A DNA stretch of 21,236 nt from the IMG/VR virus record IMGVR_UViG_3300005664_001164, positions 1-21,236 of that record. One strand, written 5' to 3'. The stretch comes from a virus. This document shows, piece by piece, positions 8,748 through 16,465 of the stretch. Within the stretch, counting starts at the first letter, position 1. The number at the start of each line of letters is the position of its first letter. The notes under the pieces are model-generated. The model did not search any database. It was not told the DNA's origin and saw only the letters and a program-made list of their open reading frames with translations. Made by a program: the position numbers and the translations under genes.

Positions 8748-10391
8748 ATGGCTTCCAAAATCTCGATGGTCCGGTTCAAGCTGTCTGGCGCGCTCACGCA
8801 TCTGCCGGGCAGCAACATCATCGACATTCCCTATGCCGGTGGTGACAGCCAAGCCGAGTTCAGCACGGCCGAGGGCATCAACGTCCTGATCATCAATGGC
8901 GGCATCAACACGGCGCGGTCGGGTAAGACCATCGTCGACAGTGGCCGCACGTTCTCGCTGACGTTCAACCCGTCGTCGATCCGCATGACGTGGCTCGACC
9001 CGGCGAGCAGCATCGGTGACACCGACGATCTGGTGCTCGGTCTCAACGCGCTGTCGAACCCGAACTCCAGCGCCGGCATCGACGGCGAGAAGGTGAAGAT
9101 CACTGCTGCCGACACGACGACGGACTATCTCGGCAGCAAGCTGTCCATCGTCAACCCGCTCTACGTCAACCTGTTGAACCCCGGCGGCAACGAGCAGCTT
9201 GAGATCGGCATCACGGCGAACCCCGTGCTCACCGGCACGTCGCACATGGGCATCCCCGTGGGCACGACCGTACAGCGCCCAGGCGCGCCGGTCGCCGGGT
9301 ACTTCCGTGCGAACACGACGACCAATCGCATCGAGTCCTACATCGGCGGTGCGTGGCACCAGTTCCTCGACACGACCGACATCGGAACGATGGCGACGCA
9401 GAGCGCCGCTGCGGTCGCGATCACTGGCGGCACCATCGCCAACGTGACCGCTACCAACCTGACGATCTCCAGCCTGTCGACGCAGATCACGGTTCCCCAA
9501 GGCGGCACCGGCAAGACCACGTTGGCCGCGCATGCGCTGCTGCTGGGCAACGGCGCTGGAGCCATCAACGAGTTGTCTCTCGGCGCGGCGGGGCAAATCC
9601 TGACAAGTGCCGGCGCTGGCAACGATCCGTCGTGGGCGTCCACCATCGCCCTAACCGCTGTGAACATCACAGGCGGTACGGTGCTGGGCGCAGCCCCGGC
9701 GCTGGACGACGTCGTTCCGCTCTATGATACGAGCGCGACCGCTAACAAGACGGTGACGGTCGAGCAGTTGCTCGCGCCGCGCAACTACAAGATTTTCACC
9801 GCGACCGGGAACCTCGTCAAAGCGACGGACATCCCGACGAACGTCTCGCATGTGATCGCCGAAGGTTGGGGCGCTGGCGGTGGCGGCGGTGGCGGCAACA
9901 CTACGGGTGGTTCCGAGGCGCGCGGCCCTGGCGGTGGCGGCGGTGGGTACTTCCTCAAGCGGATTGCTGTCTCTGCGCTCGCAGCGTCGGAGACAGTCAC
10001 CGTGGGGACCGGCGGCGCTGGTGGTGCCGGCGGCGCGCCCGGCACCAACGGCTCTAACGGCGGCACGACCAGCTTCGGTGCGTTTGCCTCGGCCAACGGC
10101 GGTGGTGGCGGGCCGTTTGCTGGTACCGTCGTCGCTGGCGGTGCTGGCGGTACGGCAACCGGCGGTGATCTGAACCTGACAGGCGGGTATGGCGGTCTCA
10201 GCACACCCGTCTTCGGCTCGCCGACTGTTGGGTGGCTGGGCTTCGGCGGCGCTCCGCAGCGCATGGCGTCGAACCTTGCCAACGTCTCGACTACCGGCCC
10301 CGCCAACACAGGCGTGGGCGGCACGGGCGGCAATCACACCGGGGGCTCGGCAGGTGCCGGTGCCGATGGTCTCGTTATCGTGTGGTGGTGA
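8748..10391 (+). CDS. Tail fibre protein with glycine-rich receptor-binding tip
   Basis: 547 residues. The start ATG follows the giant gene's stop by 12 bases and has GGAG (8737-8740) about 7 bases upstream. The first 180 residues look beta-rich and may attach the fibre. The middle holds motifs typical of phage fibre shafts: PVGTTVQRPGAPVAGYFR near 185-200, GGAWHQF, then PQGGTGKTTLAAHALLLGNG near 250. From about residue 370 to the end the chain is very glycine-rich (runs of seven and six Gly), finishing GADGLVIVWW. That ending matches the glycine-rich adhesin domains of fibre tips such as T-even gp38-like adhesins. Role: host receptor recognition (family knowledge plus inference). The glycine loops would be the variable contact surface. 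Confident on class, not on receptor. Confidence 0.85.
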   Translation: MASKISMVRFKLSGALTHLPGSNIIDIPYAGGDSQAEFSTAEGINVLIINGGINTARSGKTIVDSGRTFSLTFNPSSIRMTWLDPASSIGDTDDLVLGLNALSNPNSSAGIDGEKVKITAADTTTDYLGSKLSIVNPLYVNLLNPGGNEQLEIGITANPVLTGTSHMGIPVGTTVQRPGAPVAGYFRANTTTNRIESYIGGAWHQFLDTTDIGTMATQSAAAVAITGGTIANVTATNLTISSLSTQITVPQGGTGKTTLAAHALLLGNGAGAINELSLGAAGQILTSAGAGNDPSWASTIALTAVNITGGTVLGAAPALDDVVPLYDTSATANKTVTVEQLLAPRNYKIFTATGNLVKATDIPTNVSHVIAEGWGAGGGGGGGNTTGGSEARGPGGGGGGYFLKRIAVSALAASETVTVGTGGAGGAGGAPGTNGSNGGTTSFGAFASANGGGGGPFAGTVVAGGAGGTATGGDLNLTGGYGGLSTPVFGSPTVGWLGFGGAPQRMASNLANVSTTGPANTGVGGTGGNHTGGSAGAGADGLVIVWW

Positions 10392-10393
10392 AC

Positions 10394-10768
10394 ATGACTC
10401 AACGGTTTGCTCGGCTGGAAAAAGACGTCGTGATGGAAGTGATCGATCTTCCAGACAACGTCGCTGTGCAGAAGGCATTCCACCCGGATGTCGTGGCTCA
10501 GCTTGTCGAAGTGCCGCCGGAGATCAGGGTGGCGCAGGGGATGATCTTCCTGGAGCAGGCTGGTATGTTCGATGATCCGCCAACCCCAACACCGCCGGCT
10601 CTGTCGAAGGCTGAGGCCTTGGCTCAGAACAACATGAAGATGCTTCGTGTTGTGGACGAGCTATCGGACATCGTGCTTCAACTTGCGACGCGCGTCGGCG
10701 GCGTGAAGGTGTTGTCTCCTGAAGCGCAGGCAATCCTGTCCGAACGTCGCACGATCATCACTAGCTAG
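10394..10768 (+). CDS. Small protein following the tail fibre, possible fibre accessory
   Basis: 124 residues, starting MTQRFARLEKDVVMEV. The ATG lies two bases after the fibre stop. A longer in-frame reading would run back into the fibre gene and is unlikely. Seen: an N-terminal part with VIDLPDNVAVQKAFHP, a Pro/Thr linker (DDPPTPTPPALSKAE) and a C-terminal amphipathic helix. No signal peptide or membrane segment is visible. Position directly behind a fibre gene is where fibre assembly chaperones often lie, but no recognised chaperone family motif was found. Function is therefore unknown, with an accessory role inferred from place only. The ribosome site is weak (GGTGGTG), which suggests translation is coupled to the fibre. 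Confidence 0.7.
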   Translation: MTQRFARLEKDVVMEVIDLPDNVAVQKAFHPDVVAQLVEVPPEIRVAQGMIFLEQAGMFDDPPTPTPPALSKAEALAQNNMKMLRVVDELSDIVLQLATRVGGVKVLSPEAQAILSERRTIITS

Positions 10769-10780
10769 AAGAGGTCGCAC

Positions 10781-11104
10781 ATGTCTTCGCGCAACCGTCC
10801 GTTTCACCAGACCGCTGCTGGCGTCATCGTCACCAGCGGGAACAACGCATCCGGCGCTGCCACGGAAGTCCAGGCCGGAACCATCTCCGCCGAGAAGTCG
10901 AACGTCTGGCGTGTTCGCAACCGCGACGCGACCAACTCGGTGAATATCCGGCTGGGCGATTCGACCGTGCAGGCCACGAATACCGGGCCCAGCTTGAGCC
11001 CAGGGCAGACCGAACTCTTCGACCGCGTTGGCGCGACGCATCTCGCTGCATGGGGCATCGGCGGCGTGGTGAGTGTTGAAGTGGTCCCTGGGGAGGGTAT
11101 ATAG
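10781..11104 (+). CDS. Small beta-rich virion-associated protein, unknown function
   Basis: 107 residues, 12 bases after the previous gene with AAGAGG upstream of the ATG. The sequence is rich in Thr, Val, Asn and Gly and looks all-beta: SGNNASGAATEVQAG, NVWRVRNRDATNSVNIRLG, SPGQTELFDRVGATHLAAW. Alternating strand and turn residues resemble small decoration or adhesion domains, but no family is recognised. It has no signal peptide or membrane helix. It sits between fibre-associated genes, so a virion role is inferred. The stop lies at 11102-11104. Confidence 0.7.
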   Translation: MSSRNRPFHQTAAGVIVTSGNNASGAATEVQAGTISAEKSNVWRVRNRDATNSVNIRLGDSTVQATNTGPSLSPGQTELFDRVGATHLAAWGIGGVVSVEVVPGEGI

Positions 11105-11129
11105 TAGCGCTGCGGGGGGACAGCCTACC

Positions 11130-13406
11130 ATGGCTATGCGCCTAGACGATCCGTTTTACGGGAGTGTAGTCCCGGAAGGGCCACTGGATCGGGCCGCGCG
11201 CCGTGCTGTGCGGAGCGAGGTCGATGGCCTATGCGCGTTCCGCTCTATGGTGTCTCGGCTCACGGGGCCTGGGCGCGGTGTAGACAACCCTGGTGGCGGG
11301 GGCGGGGGCGGTAGCGGCACATTCCTGTTCGATCTCCCGTTCCGCAATGACGGGGCCTCGAATGCCTCCGGACAAATCCTCACACGCACGGCCGTCTTCC
11401 CAGCCAGTCTCGTACCATCTGGTCAACTGCTTGAAGTGCGTAAGTCTGACGGCACGACGCCGCTGACCTACCAGCAGTTCGATCTTGTCGCCGTGTACGG
11501 GGACTCCGCCAAGCGATGTGTGGCGATCACCGTTGAGCAAGAAGACGACTGTGCAGCCGGCGCGACGCAGACCCTCAAGCTTTATAAGAATAGCTCTTCC
11601 GCTGCTTCCAACACATCGGCGATCACCGATCAAAACCTGAAAGACCTGGACTACACAGTCGAGGTCGACATCACGTCGGTCGGCACGGTCGAGTTCGACG
11701 TGGCTGCATGCATCACCGCCGGCAGGTGGCGCAACACGAAGATTGGACCCGTGCTACGAGAAATCCGCGTGTACCACAAGGTTCGCGACGGGTTGTTCGT
11801 TGTCGCATGGATCGCGCTGCGGCGGGATGGCACGACGGCTTATGCTTACGGCCGCTGTGTCTCGCACTGGAACGAAATCTATTCGGCATCAGCTTCCGCT
11901 CCTGGGACCGGCACGATCACCGCGCTACGCATCTTGAAGGGTGGTAGCAACGCGGTTGTCTATTCGTCGCTGTCCTACAACATGAAGGGCGGTATGGCGC
12001 AGGACGTGGCGTCCTCGACCTTCGAGGCGGTCTACTCGTCCAACGCACCGACGATGATCCCGCTCTACGATCTAGATCAGTTGCTAGAGGCACATGCCAT
12101 CCTTCCATTGAAGGTGCGTGCTGGTGTTGTCTCGGCCATTGGCAGCCCGACGCCGGACACGTTGGTACCGTTCGATGTCTATGACATCCACACTGGCCTC
12201 GACGACGGCGGCGGTCGCCAAGACATCGGCTGGCTCCCTGCCTGGGCAGCGCGGGCGCTTCTGTCGCAGAACAAGAACACCTACCAGCAGCTTCGCGCCA
12301 ATTTCAACGGCACGAACCTGATTACGAAAAACCACTACAACTCGACCTCGGGTGAGGTGGTCATAGCCCGAGACGAAACCTACGGCTCGATCACTGGAGA
12401 CAAGGACGTCAGCGCGAGCGTCGGGAGTTTCACCATCAACCGCAGTGCCGGCTCTTGCCCGTTCGGCGGAGTCTGCAACATGTACCACTGGCCAGAGTTG
12501 CCGTGGGTCACCTATCTGATTAGCGGTATGTCATGGCATCTGGAGAGCGTCATCGTCGACGGTTGCCACGGCGTCCTCGCGTCTGGCGCTCCGCACAGCT
12601 TCACTTGGCTTAATTCGGATGTTCAGCTTTCGGTTCCGCGCTTCGACGGCGGGCCGCGTGGTTACGGCTGGGCTGAGTGCGCGACGAGTAATGCACACTA
12701 CTGCACACCGGCCGATCATCCTATTCGTGGCTACGTCGAAGACATTATGATCGACACCGTCGCGTTCTGTAACTCGATGATGAAGGCAACCAATGTCGCG
12801 ACGCAGGCGCAAGCGCTAGGCCTTCCGATTGCCAACGATCATGATCCTGGCGGCGCGGTATGGTACCCGTCCTTCATCGAGCGGGTTATCTTTGGCGACG
12901 ACTCCTGGTCCACGCGTTGGTTTCAGTGGCACTACTGGATGATTGTTGTAGCCGTTGACATCTTGCGCGGACACTTCTCTCTGACGGACGAGTTCGTCGC
13001 AAATGGTGCGGTCAAGTTCTACGTTGACTTCTGCAACGAATGTCCGGCACGCGCGCAGTCGTACACCATCAACCTGACGCAGGACAACGGGTCCAGCGGA
13101 GCGCTTGCTGATCTGGCGCAGACGCTTGATCGCATCGCCATTTCTGATACCTCTGGAACGTGGAACGACACGACGAAGTTTATCCCGTCCACAGGGTGTC
13201 CGGTTGACGGAAGCATCCTCGCCAACTGGCTCGGGATGCACGCCTACTCCTGGTACAATCTAGCGGCACTTATCATGCTGGATCGTGCTGGCCTCAATGT
13301 CACCACGGCGCTCAACCATCTGATCGCTTCGCGCGATAGCTCGACGCTCGCGCCGGATGCCGACAAGGCGTTCGATCCGCAATTCGATCTTCAGGAGGCT
13401 GCGTGA
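11130..13406 (+). CDS. Large putative tailspike or surface-polymer enzyme
   Basis: 758 residues. I choose the ATG at 11130 because a G-rich site (GGGGGGA) lies about 9 bases before it; a GTG at 11073 in the same frame would overlap the previous gene. Seen: a short N-terminal anchor-like part (about 1-50), a polyglycine linker at about 53-60, and a beta-rich region at about 62-290 (LFDLPFRNDGASN; FVVAWIALRRDGTTAYAYG). From about 300 there is a Trp-rich helical region with CNMYHWPELPWVTYLISG near 450, PRGYGWAECATSNAH near 505, TPADHPIRGY near 524, and repeated aromatic helices to the end. A beta-sandwich followed by a helical toroid resembles polysaccharide lyase or hydrolase layouts, which fits a phage depolymerase. 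That fold assignment is inference; no catalytic residues could be fixed. Confidence 0.65.
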   Translation: MAMRLDDPFYGSVVPEGPLDRAARRAVRSEVDGLCAFRSMVSRLTGPGRGVDNPGGGGGGGSGTFLFDLPFRNDGASNASGQILTRTAVFPASLVPSGQLLEVRKSDGTTPLTYQQFDLVAVYGDSAKRCVAITVEQEDDCAAGATQTLKLYKNSSSAASNTSAITDQNLKDLDYTVEVDITSVGTVEFDVAACITAGRWRNTKIGPVLREIRVYHKVRDGLFVVAWIALRRDGTTAYAYGRCVSHWNEIYSASASAPGTGTITALRILKGGSNAVVYSSLSYNMKGGMAQDVASSTFEAVYSSNAPTMIPLYDLDQLLEAHAILPLKVRAGVVSAIGSPTPDTLVPFDVYDIHTGLDDGGGRQDIGWLPAWAARALLSQNKNTYQQLRANFNGTNLITKNHYNSTSGEVVIARDETYGSITGDKDVSASVGSFTINRSAGSCPFGGVCNMYHWPELPWVTYLISGMSWHLESVIVDGCHGVLASGAPHSFTWLNSDVQLSVPRFDGGPRGYGWAECATSNAHYCTPADHPIRGYVEDIMIDTVAFCNSMMKATNVATQAQALGLPIANDHDPGGAVWYPSFIERVIFGDDSWSTRWFQWHYWMIVVAVDILRGHFSLTDEFVANGAVKFYVDFCNECPARAQSYTINLTQDNGSSGALADLAQTLDRIAISDTSGTWNDTTKFIPSTGCPVDGSILANWLGMHAYSWYNLAALIMLDRAGLNVTTALNHLIASRDSSTLAPDADKAFDPQFDLQEAA

Positions 13407-13726
13407 TGGAATGGGTTAGCGGCAACATCTACATCCGGCCGATGGAGTTCGAGAAGGCCGGGCAAGTGCGTCCTGGCCACGAACACAACTTCGACCATAC
13501 GAGTGTCGTGTTTAAGGGCGCGGTTCGCGTCAAGGCAAAGACACCGGACGGGCGGCTGATCGAGCGCGCGTTCACGGCTCCGCAGCATTTCCTGGTGCTG
13601 AAGAATGTCGAGCACGAGATCACGGCACTGGTCGACGATACCGTAGTTTGGTGTGTCTACAGCCACCGGACTCCGCAAGGTGACGTGGTGCAAGACTACA
13701 ACGGCTGGGGCGGAGCCTACGGCTAA
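13406..13726 (+). CDS. Cupin-fold protein
   Basis: 106 residues. The ATG overlaps the preceding stop by one base (TGATG) and has a strong AGGAGG 8 bases upstream; a GTG one codon earlier is less well placed. Motif 1 of the cupin fold is visible as GHEHNFDH (His25, His27, His31) followed by a glycine at 38. Motif 2 is APQHFLVLKNVEHE, with His70. The pattern predicts a small metal-binding beta-barrel. Cupins include isomerases, dioxygenases and sugar-binding proteins, so the reaction cannot be stated. The gene lies between a putative spike and another small gene, both with overlapping start/stop codons, so it should be made together with virion proteins. A role as structural or sugar-binding module is possible. 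Confidence 0.75.
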   Translation: MEWVSGNIYIRPMEFEKAGQVRPGHEHNFDHTSVVFKGAVRVKAKTPDGRLIERAFTAPQHFLVLKNVEHEITALVDDTVVWCVYSHRTPQGDVVQDYNGWGGAYG

Positions 13727-14157
13727 TGTGCGAACTTCTAGTCTTCGTGCGGGACAAGACGAACCCGAACGACCCATACAAGGACGCGCGCCTGTATAAG
13801 GCTGGCGACGTGGTCGTCGTTGTGCCTGACGGCTGGAAGTGGGGCCTGCGAGAACTGGACAACCCTGATTGGCGCATCATCAAGATTCCCAATCTCGCGC
13901 CGGCAGCACTTCAAAACCTGATGGATGTTGGGTTCAGCCTCGGCTCGCTCGATGCGAAGAATGTGCTTCGTCGACGCAGCAACAGGTTGGACTTGGCAGC
14001 GATCACAGACGCAGGCTTTGCCGACTTCCTGGCCGATGACAAGCGGCAGCAGCCTAGCTTCACGCTAGGCAGCGCCAAGGTGCTAGCAGCCGTAGCGCTG
14101 AAAGCGCCAGTCAACGATGCTGCGGTGATTGGCAATCCGCTGGAGGTAATCGGATGA
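13726..14157 (+). CDS. Small phage protein of unknown function
   Basis: 143 residues, starting MCELLVFVRDKT. The start overlaps the cupin stop by one base (TAATG), with GGAG about 10 bases upstream. The N-terminal 60 residues look like a compact beta domain: DARLYKAGDVVVVVPDGWKW followed by WRIIKIPN. The second half is helical with a basic stretch (VLRRRSNRLDL). I recognise the MCELLV...GDVVVVxPDG pattern only as common to small uncharacterised phage proteins near tail genes. No enzyme motif is visible. Its stop overlaps the next start by four bases (ATGA), so the three genes appear translationally coupled. An internal GC-rich hairpin lies at 14052-14070. Confidence 0.7.
   Translation: MCELLVFVRDKTNPNDPYKDARLYKAGDVVVVVPDGWKWGLRELDNPDWRIIKIPNLAPAALQNLMDVGFSLGSLDAKNVLRRRSNRLDLAAITDAGFADFLADDKRQQPSFTLGSAKVLAAVALKAPVNDAAVIGNPLEVIG
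14052..14070. repeat. Perfect 7-bp inverted repeat inside a coding gene
   Basis: GCCTAGC (14052-14058), a 5-base loop and GCTAGGC (14064-14070) form a hairpin that continues with GC pairs outside one A-A mismatch. It lies about 85 bases before the end of its gene. It contains CTAG on both arms. No T-run follows, so it is not a standard terminator. It may be chance, an mRNA structure or a protein site. Confidence 0.5.
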
Positions 14158-15164
14158 CGGTCTCCAGTATCGGCTCTGGTGGCGGACGCGACTACTCGAC
14201 CATCGCCTCATGGGAAGCGGCGGCGGCTGCGACGCTGACTGCGCCGTGGGAGGGTGAGTGCTATAACGATAGCGAGTTTTCGGTCGCCGGGACTATCGTC
14301 ACCTTTGCCGGCATCACGGCAAGCGCTACGAACTTCATCGAGCTTCGCCCGGCGTCTGGGCAAGGTTTCAAGGACCACGCCAGCGCCGCGTCCAATCCGC
14401 TACGTTACGACCAGACCAAGGGCGTCGGGCTGAAATGCACCGCGAACTACGTGGCTGCGGTTGTGATCCAGGTCAACCATGTGCGGCTGCGCGGGCTGCA
14501 AATCCTGCACACCGGCGGCGGCAACGACGCATCTTGTGTCAGGGAAGACGCAGGCGGGACCAGCAGCAATTTGATTCGGGACTGCATCCTGGAAAGCACG
14601 GGTAATACGTCATCGTATGGCGGGGTGTTCGGAGTGCGCGGCGCGACGGTTGAAAACGTCGTGACCATCCATCGCGGGTCCGGTACCCAGATTGCGGTAT
14701 TGGGGAACGACGGGCCGACAGTGATGAACTGCACCATGGTGCGTCCTGCCGATCTGTCGGATTTGACCTATGTCTTCTCGAAGTATTTTGGCACGGCCTG
14801 CACGGTCACGAACACCGCAGGGTTCGGCTGCACCAACTTTTTTGGCGGCGCTGGCTCGGGGAGCGGCACGAACAACGCGACGGACCTCGCTTCGGTCGGG
14901 TTTGGCAGCGGGCATCTCACCAGCCTGACCTACGCCGACCAGTTCGAGAATGAGAACAACACCACGCCAGATTTCCGGCTCAAGGCCGGGTCCGATCTGA
15001 TCGACGCTGGTACGGGGACTGGTGCCCCGACTGACGACATCATCGCGCAGGCTCGCTCCACAACCGACATCGGTGCCTGGGAGTATCAGTCTGGCGGTGG
15101 TGGAGGCGGTGACGTCTTTCCGCCTTTCTTCCGGCACGAACCAACCACTCACTTGAGGATGTGA
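14154..15164 (+). CDS. Right-handed beta-helix (pectin-lyase-like) virion protein
   Basis: 336 residues, with the ATG overlapping the previous stop by four bases (ATGA). Seen: an N-terminal GGGRDYSTIASWEAAAA segment, which is typical of parallel beta-helix proteins. Repeating strand patterns follow: FIELRPASG, VRLRGLQILHTGG, SSNLIRDCILEST, ATVENVVTIHRG, TVMNCTMV. The closing motif is DFRLKAGSDLIDAGTG with TDIGAWEY, also typical of the fold. After a run of six glycines at about 314-319 comes a short tail (DVFPPFFRHEPTT). Phage beta-helix proteins are often tailspikes or capsule depolymerases, but many act as non-enzymatic adhesins. No catalytic residues could be assigned. It probably assembles on the tail. 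Confidence 0.8.
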   Translation: MTVSSIGSGGGRDYSTIASWEAAAAATLTAPWEGECYNDSEFSVAGTIVTFAGITASATNFIELRPASGQGFKDHASAASNPLRYDQTKGVGLKCTANYVAAVVIQVNHVRLRGLQILHTGGGNDASCVREDAGGTSSNLIRDCILESTGNTSSYGGVFGVRGATVENVVTIHRGSGTQIAVLGNDGPTVMNCTMVRPADLSDLTYVFSKYFGTACTVTNTAGFGCTNFFGGAGSGSGTNNATDLASVGFGSGHLTSLTYADQFENENNTTPDFRLKAGSDLIDAGTGTGAPTDDIIAQARSTTDIGAWEYQSGGGGGGDVFPPFFRHEPTTHLRM

Positions 15165-15167
15165 AAC

Positions 15168-15629
15168 ATGGAAGGCTACACCTATGAAGTAAGGAATGGC
15201 GGGGTCGTGATCTCGACCGCGATCACCGTCATTCAGATCAAGGCCGGTGCGTCGGCGCTCGAACTCCTGCGTGCGTCCATTGGGCAGCGCGGGTCGACGA
15301 CGAGCACCATCGAGCGCATCGGCATCCTGCGCAAGTCGGCGGCTGCCACGGTGACTTCGGCGACCCCGCTGAAGCTCAACCCTGGCGATCCGGCGGCGCT
15401 CGCGGTTGGCGGCGCGTCTGCCACCGGCATCACCGCATCGGCCGAAGGCACGGATGGAGACATCCTGGTCGACGAGTGCTTCAACATCGTCAACGGCATC
15501 TGGTCGTGGCTGCCGACGCCGAGCGAGCGCATCCGCGTTCCGCAGGGCGGCATCATCGCGTTGAAGTTCCTGGCCGCGCCGGGGAGCCAGACGTGGTTCG
15601 CCAGCATGAAGTTCCGCGAGCTTCAGTAG
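15168..15629 (+). CDS. Beta-rich phage structural protein, unknown function
   Basis: 153 residues. The ATG is 3 bases after the previous stop, with GAGGA 8 bases upstream. The protein begins MEGYTYEVRNGGVVIS and continues TVIQIKAGASALELLRA, TSTIERIGILRK and TPLKLNPGDPAA. It ends SQTWFASMKFREL. The pattern of strands with an IQIKAG core and a MKFREL-type ending is familiar from uncharacterised phage proteins in tail regions, but I cannot name a family. It has no signal or membrane segment. A minor virion component is inferred from position. Confidence 0.7.
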   Translation: MEGYTYEVRNGGVVISTAITVIQIKAGASALELLRASIGQRGSTTSTIERIGILRKSAAATVTSATPLKLNPGDPAALAVGGASATGITASAEGTDGDILVDECFNIVNGIWSWLPTPSERIRVPQGGIIALKFLAAPGSQTWFASMKFRELQ

Positions 15630-15636
15630 AACCGTC

Positions 15637-16050
15637 ATGGACGGCATTTTCTACCATCAGCCAGCCTGGACGCCTCCTGCACCCAGGCTGACTGCGGTGT
15701 TCTTGGTCCTGCAAGAGGTCTCGTATCGGGTGTTCGACGCATCCGACGAGGTCTATTACGAGCCGAGGGAAGACGATGCATACCCGTATCGTCTATCGAA
15801 TAGTGCCGTCCAGGTTCTCTTGTCGGATGCGCCGACGATAGTGCCGGTGCCGCCGCTGGCGGTACGCATGGCCTATGTGCAACACGAAACGCATGTGGTG
15901 GACAACGCCGCCGAGACAGACGTCAACTTCATGATGTACTACGAGCAGACCAGACGCATGAACGTCGATCTGCTGATCCCTCCTGTGATCCCGCCCGGCC
16001 CGACCGGGGCGTTCTATCATCGACGGCGGTTCGGTTCGCTACGTTCGTAG
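15637..16050 (+). CDS. Hypothetical protein of the tail region
   Basis: 137 residues, starting MDGIFYHQPAWTPPAPR and ending FYHRRRFGSLRS. The N-terminus is proline- and aromatic-rich. The middle contains two tyrosine/acid-rich stretches (DEVYYEPREDDAYPY) and VVDNAAETDVNFMMYYEQ. No known domain, signal peptide or membrane helix is visible. The ribosome site is poor (nothing better than GAACC), so expression may depend on the gene before it, 7 bases away. Its stop is 9 bases before the next start. Function unknown. Confidence 0.6.
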   Translation: MDGIFYHQPAWTPPAPRLTAVFLVLQEVSYRVFDASDEVYYEPREDDAYPYRLSNSAVQVLLSDAPTIVPVPPLAVRMAYVQHETHVVDNAAETDVNFMMYYEQTRRMNVDLLIPPVIPPGPTGAFYHRRRFGSLRS

Positions 16051-16059
16051 GAGACAGAC

Positions 16060-16392
16060 GTGGCTACTAACACAAGCCTGCATGACATCAGCGTTCAGAT
16101 CGGTCGTCTACAGGAGCAGGGCATGAATGCCGAGCGGTCGCGCACCTACATCAAGCAGGAGATCACCGCGATCAATAACCGGCTTATGGTGATCGAGAAA
16201 AAAATGAGCGCACAGTCCGGTCAGGGGGACGACATCCAGAACCACGACGACCGCATCCGGTTGCTGGAGACAGACCTCAACCAGCGGATCGGCAAGGCCA
16301 AGGTGGCTGGCGTCGCGGCCGGGTTTGCCGGCGCTATCGGCGTGGCTGGGGTGATCGAGACCATCAAACACTTCTTTGATTGGAAACCTTGA
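16060..16392 (+). CDS. Coiled-coil protein with C-terminal membrane segment, lysis-region
   Basis: 110 residues from a GTG start with GGAGACA (16050-16056) just upstream. Residues 1-75 are helical and charged with heptad-like spacing (VQIGRLQEQGMNAERSR, NNRLMVIEKKM, DDRIRLLETDLNQRI). Residues about 80-100 form one hydrophobic Gly/Ala-rich helix (VAGVAAGFAGAIGVAGVI). The predicted topology is a soluble coiled coil anchored at its C-terminus. It resembles small DUF1515-like proteins near phage lysis genes, but this is a weak memory-based match. It could modulate the holin or serve as a virion membrane protein. It is not a standard i-spanin, because the membrane helix is at the wrong end. Confidence 0.65.
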   Translation: MATNTSLHDISVQIGRLQEQGMNAERSRTYIKQEITAINNRLMVIEKKMSAQSGQGDDIQNHDDRIRLLETDLNQRIGKAKVAGVAAGFAGAIGVAGVIETIKHFFDWKP

Positions 16393-16417
16393 CCGGACCC
16401 TAGTCCAGGGGTAGGCT
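16389..16417 (+). promoter_or_regulatory. Weak sigma70-like promoter candidate before lysis genes
   Basis: TTGACC (16389-16394) is followed after 17 bases by TAGGCT (16412-16417), which matches the most conserved T, A and final T of a -10 box. It would drive the lipoprotein, holin and lysozyme genes. The match is only partial in GC-rich DNA and overlaps a hairpin, so it could be chance. Confidence 0.25.
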
Positions 16418-16443
16418 CCTGTTCTGGCGTCCACCCCTAGGGT
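16397..16443 (+). promoter_or_regulatory. Interrupted intergenic hairpin before the lipoprotein gene
   Basis: ACCCTAG (16397-16403) pairs with CTAGGGT (16437-16443). Inside a 5-base bulge, GGGT (16409-16412) pairs with ACCC (16433-16436), leaving a 20-base loop. No U-run follows, so it is not a classical intrinsic terminator. It sits in the largest gap of the lysis region, directly before the lipoprotein's ribosome site, so it may tune or attenuate lysis gene expression. Confidence 0.45.
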
Positions 16444-16465
16444 GTCGCCCAGACAGGAGGCGTCA

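Noticed and set aside
9499-9530. GGTGKTT in the tail fibre looks like a Walker A nucleotide-binding loop
   Set aside because: The context PQGGTGKTTLAAHALLLGNG is the common QGGTG fibre repeat; there is no Walker B or ATPase fold.
9860-10380. GGN-rich tract as a tandem DNA repeat
   Set aside because: The repetition follows glycine codons of the fibre tip and has no fixed unit; explained by the protein.
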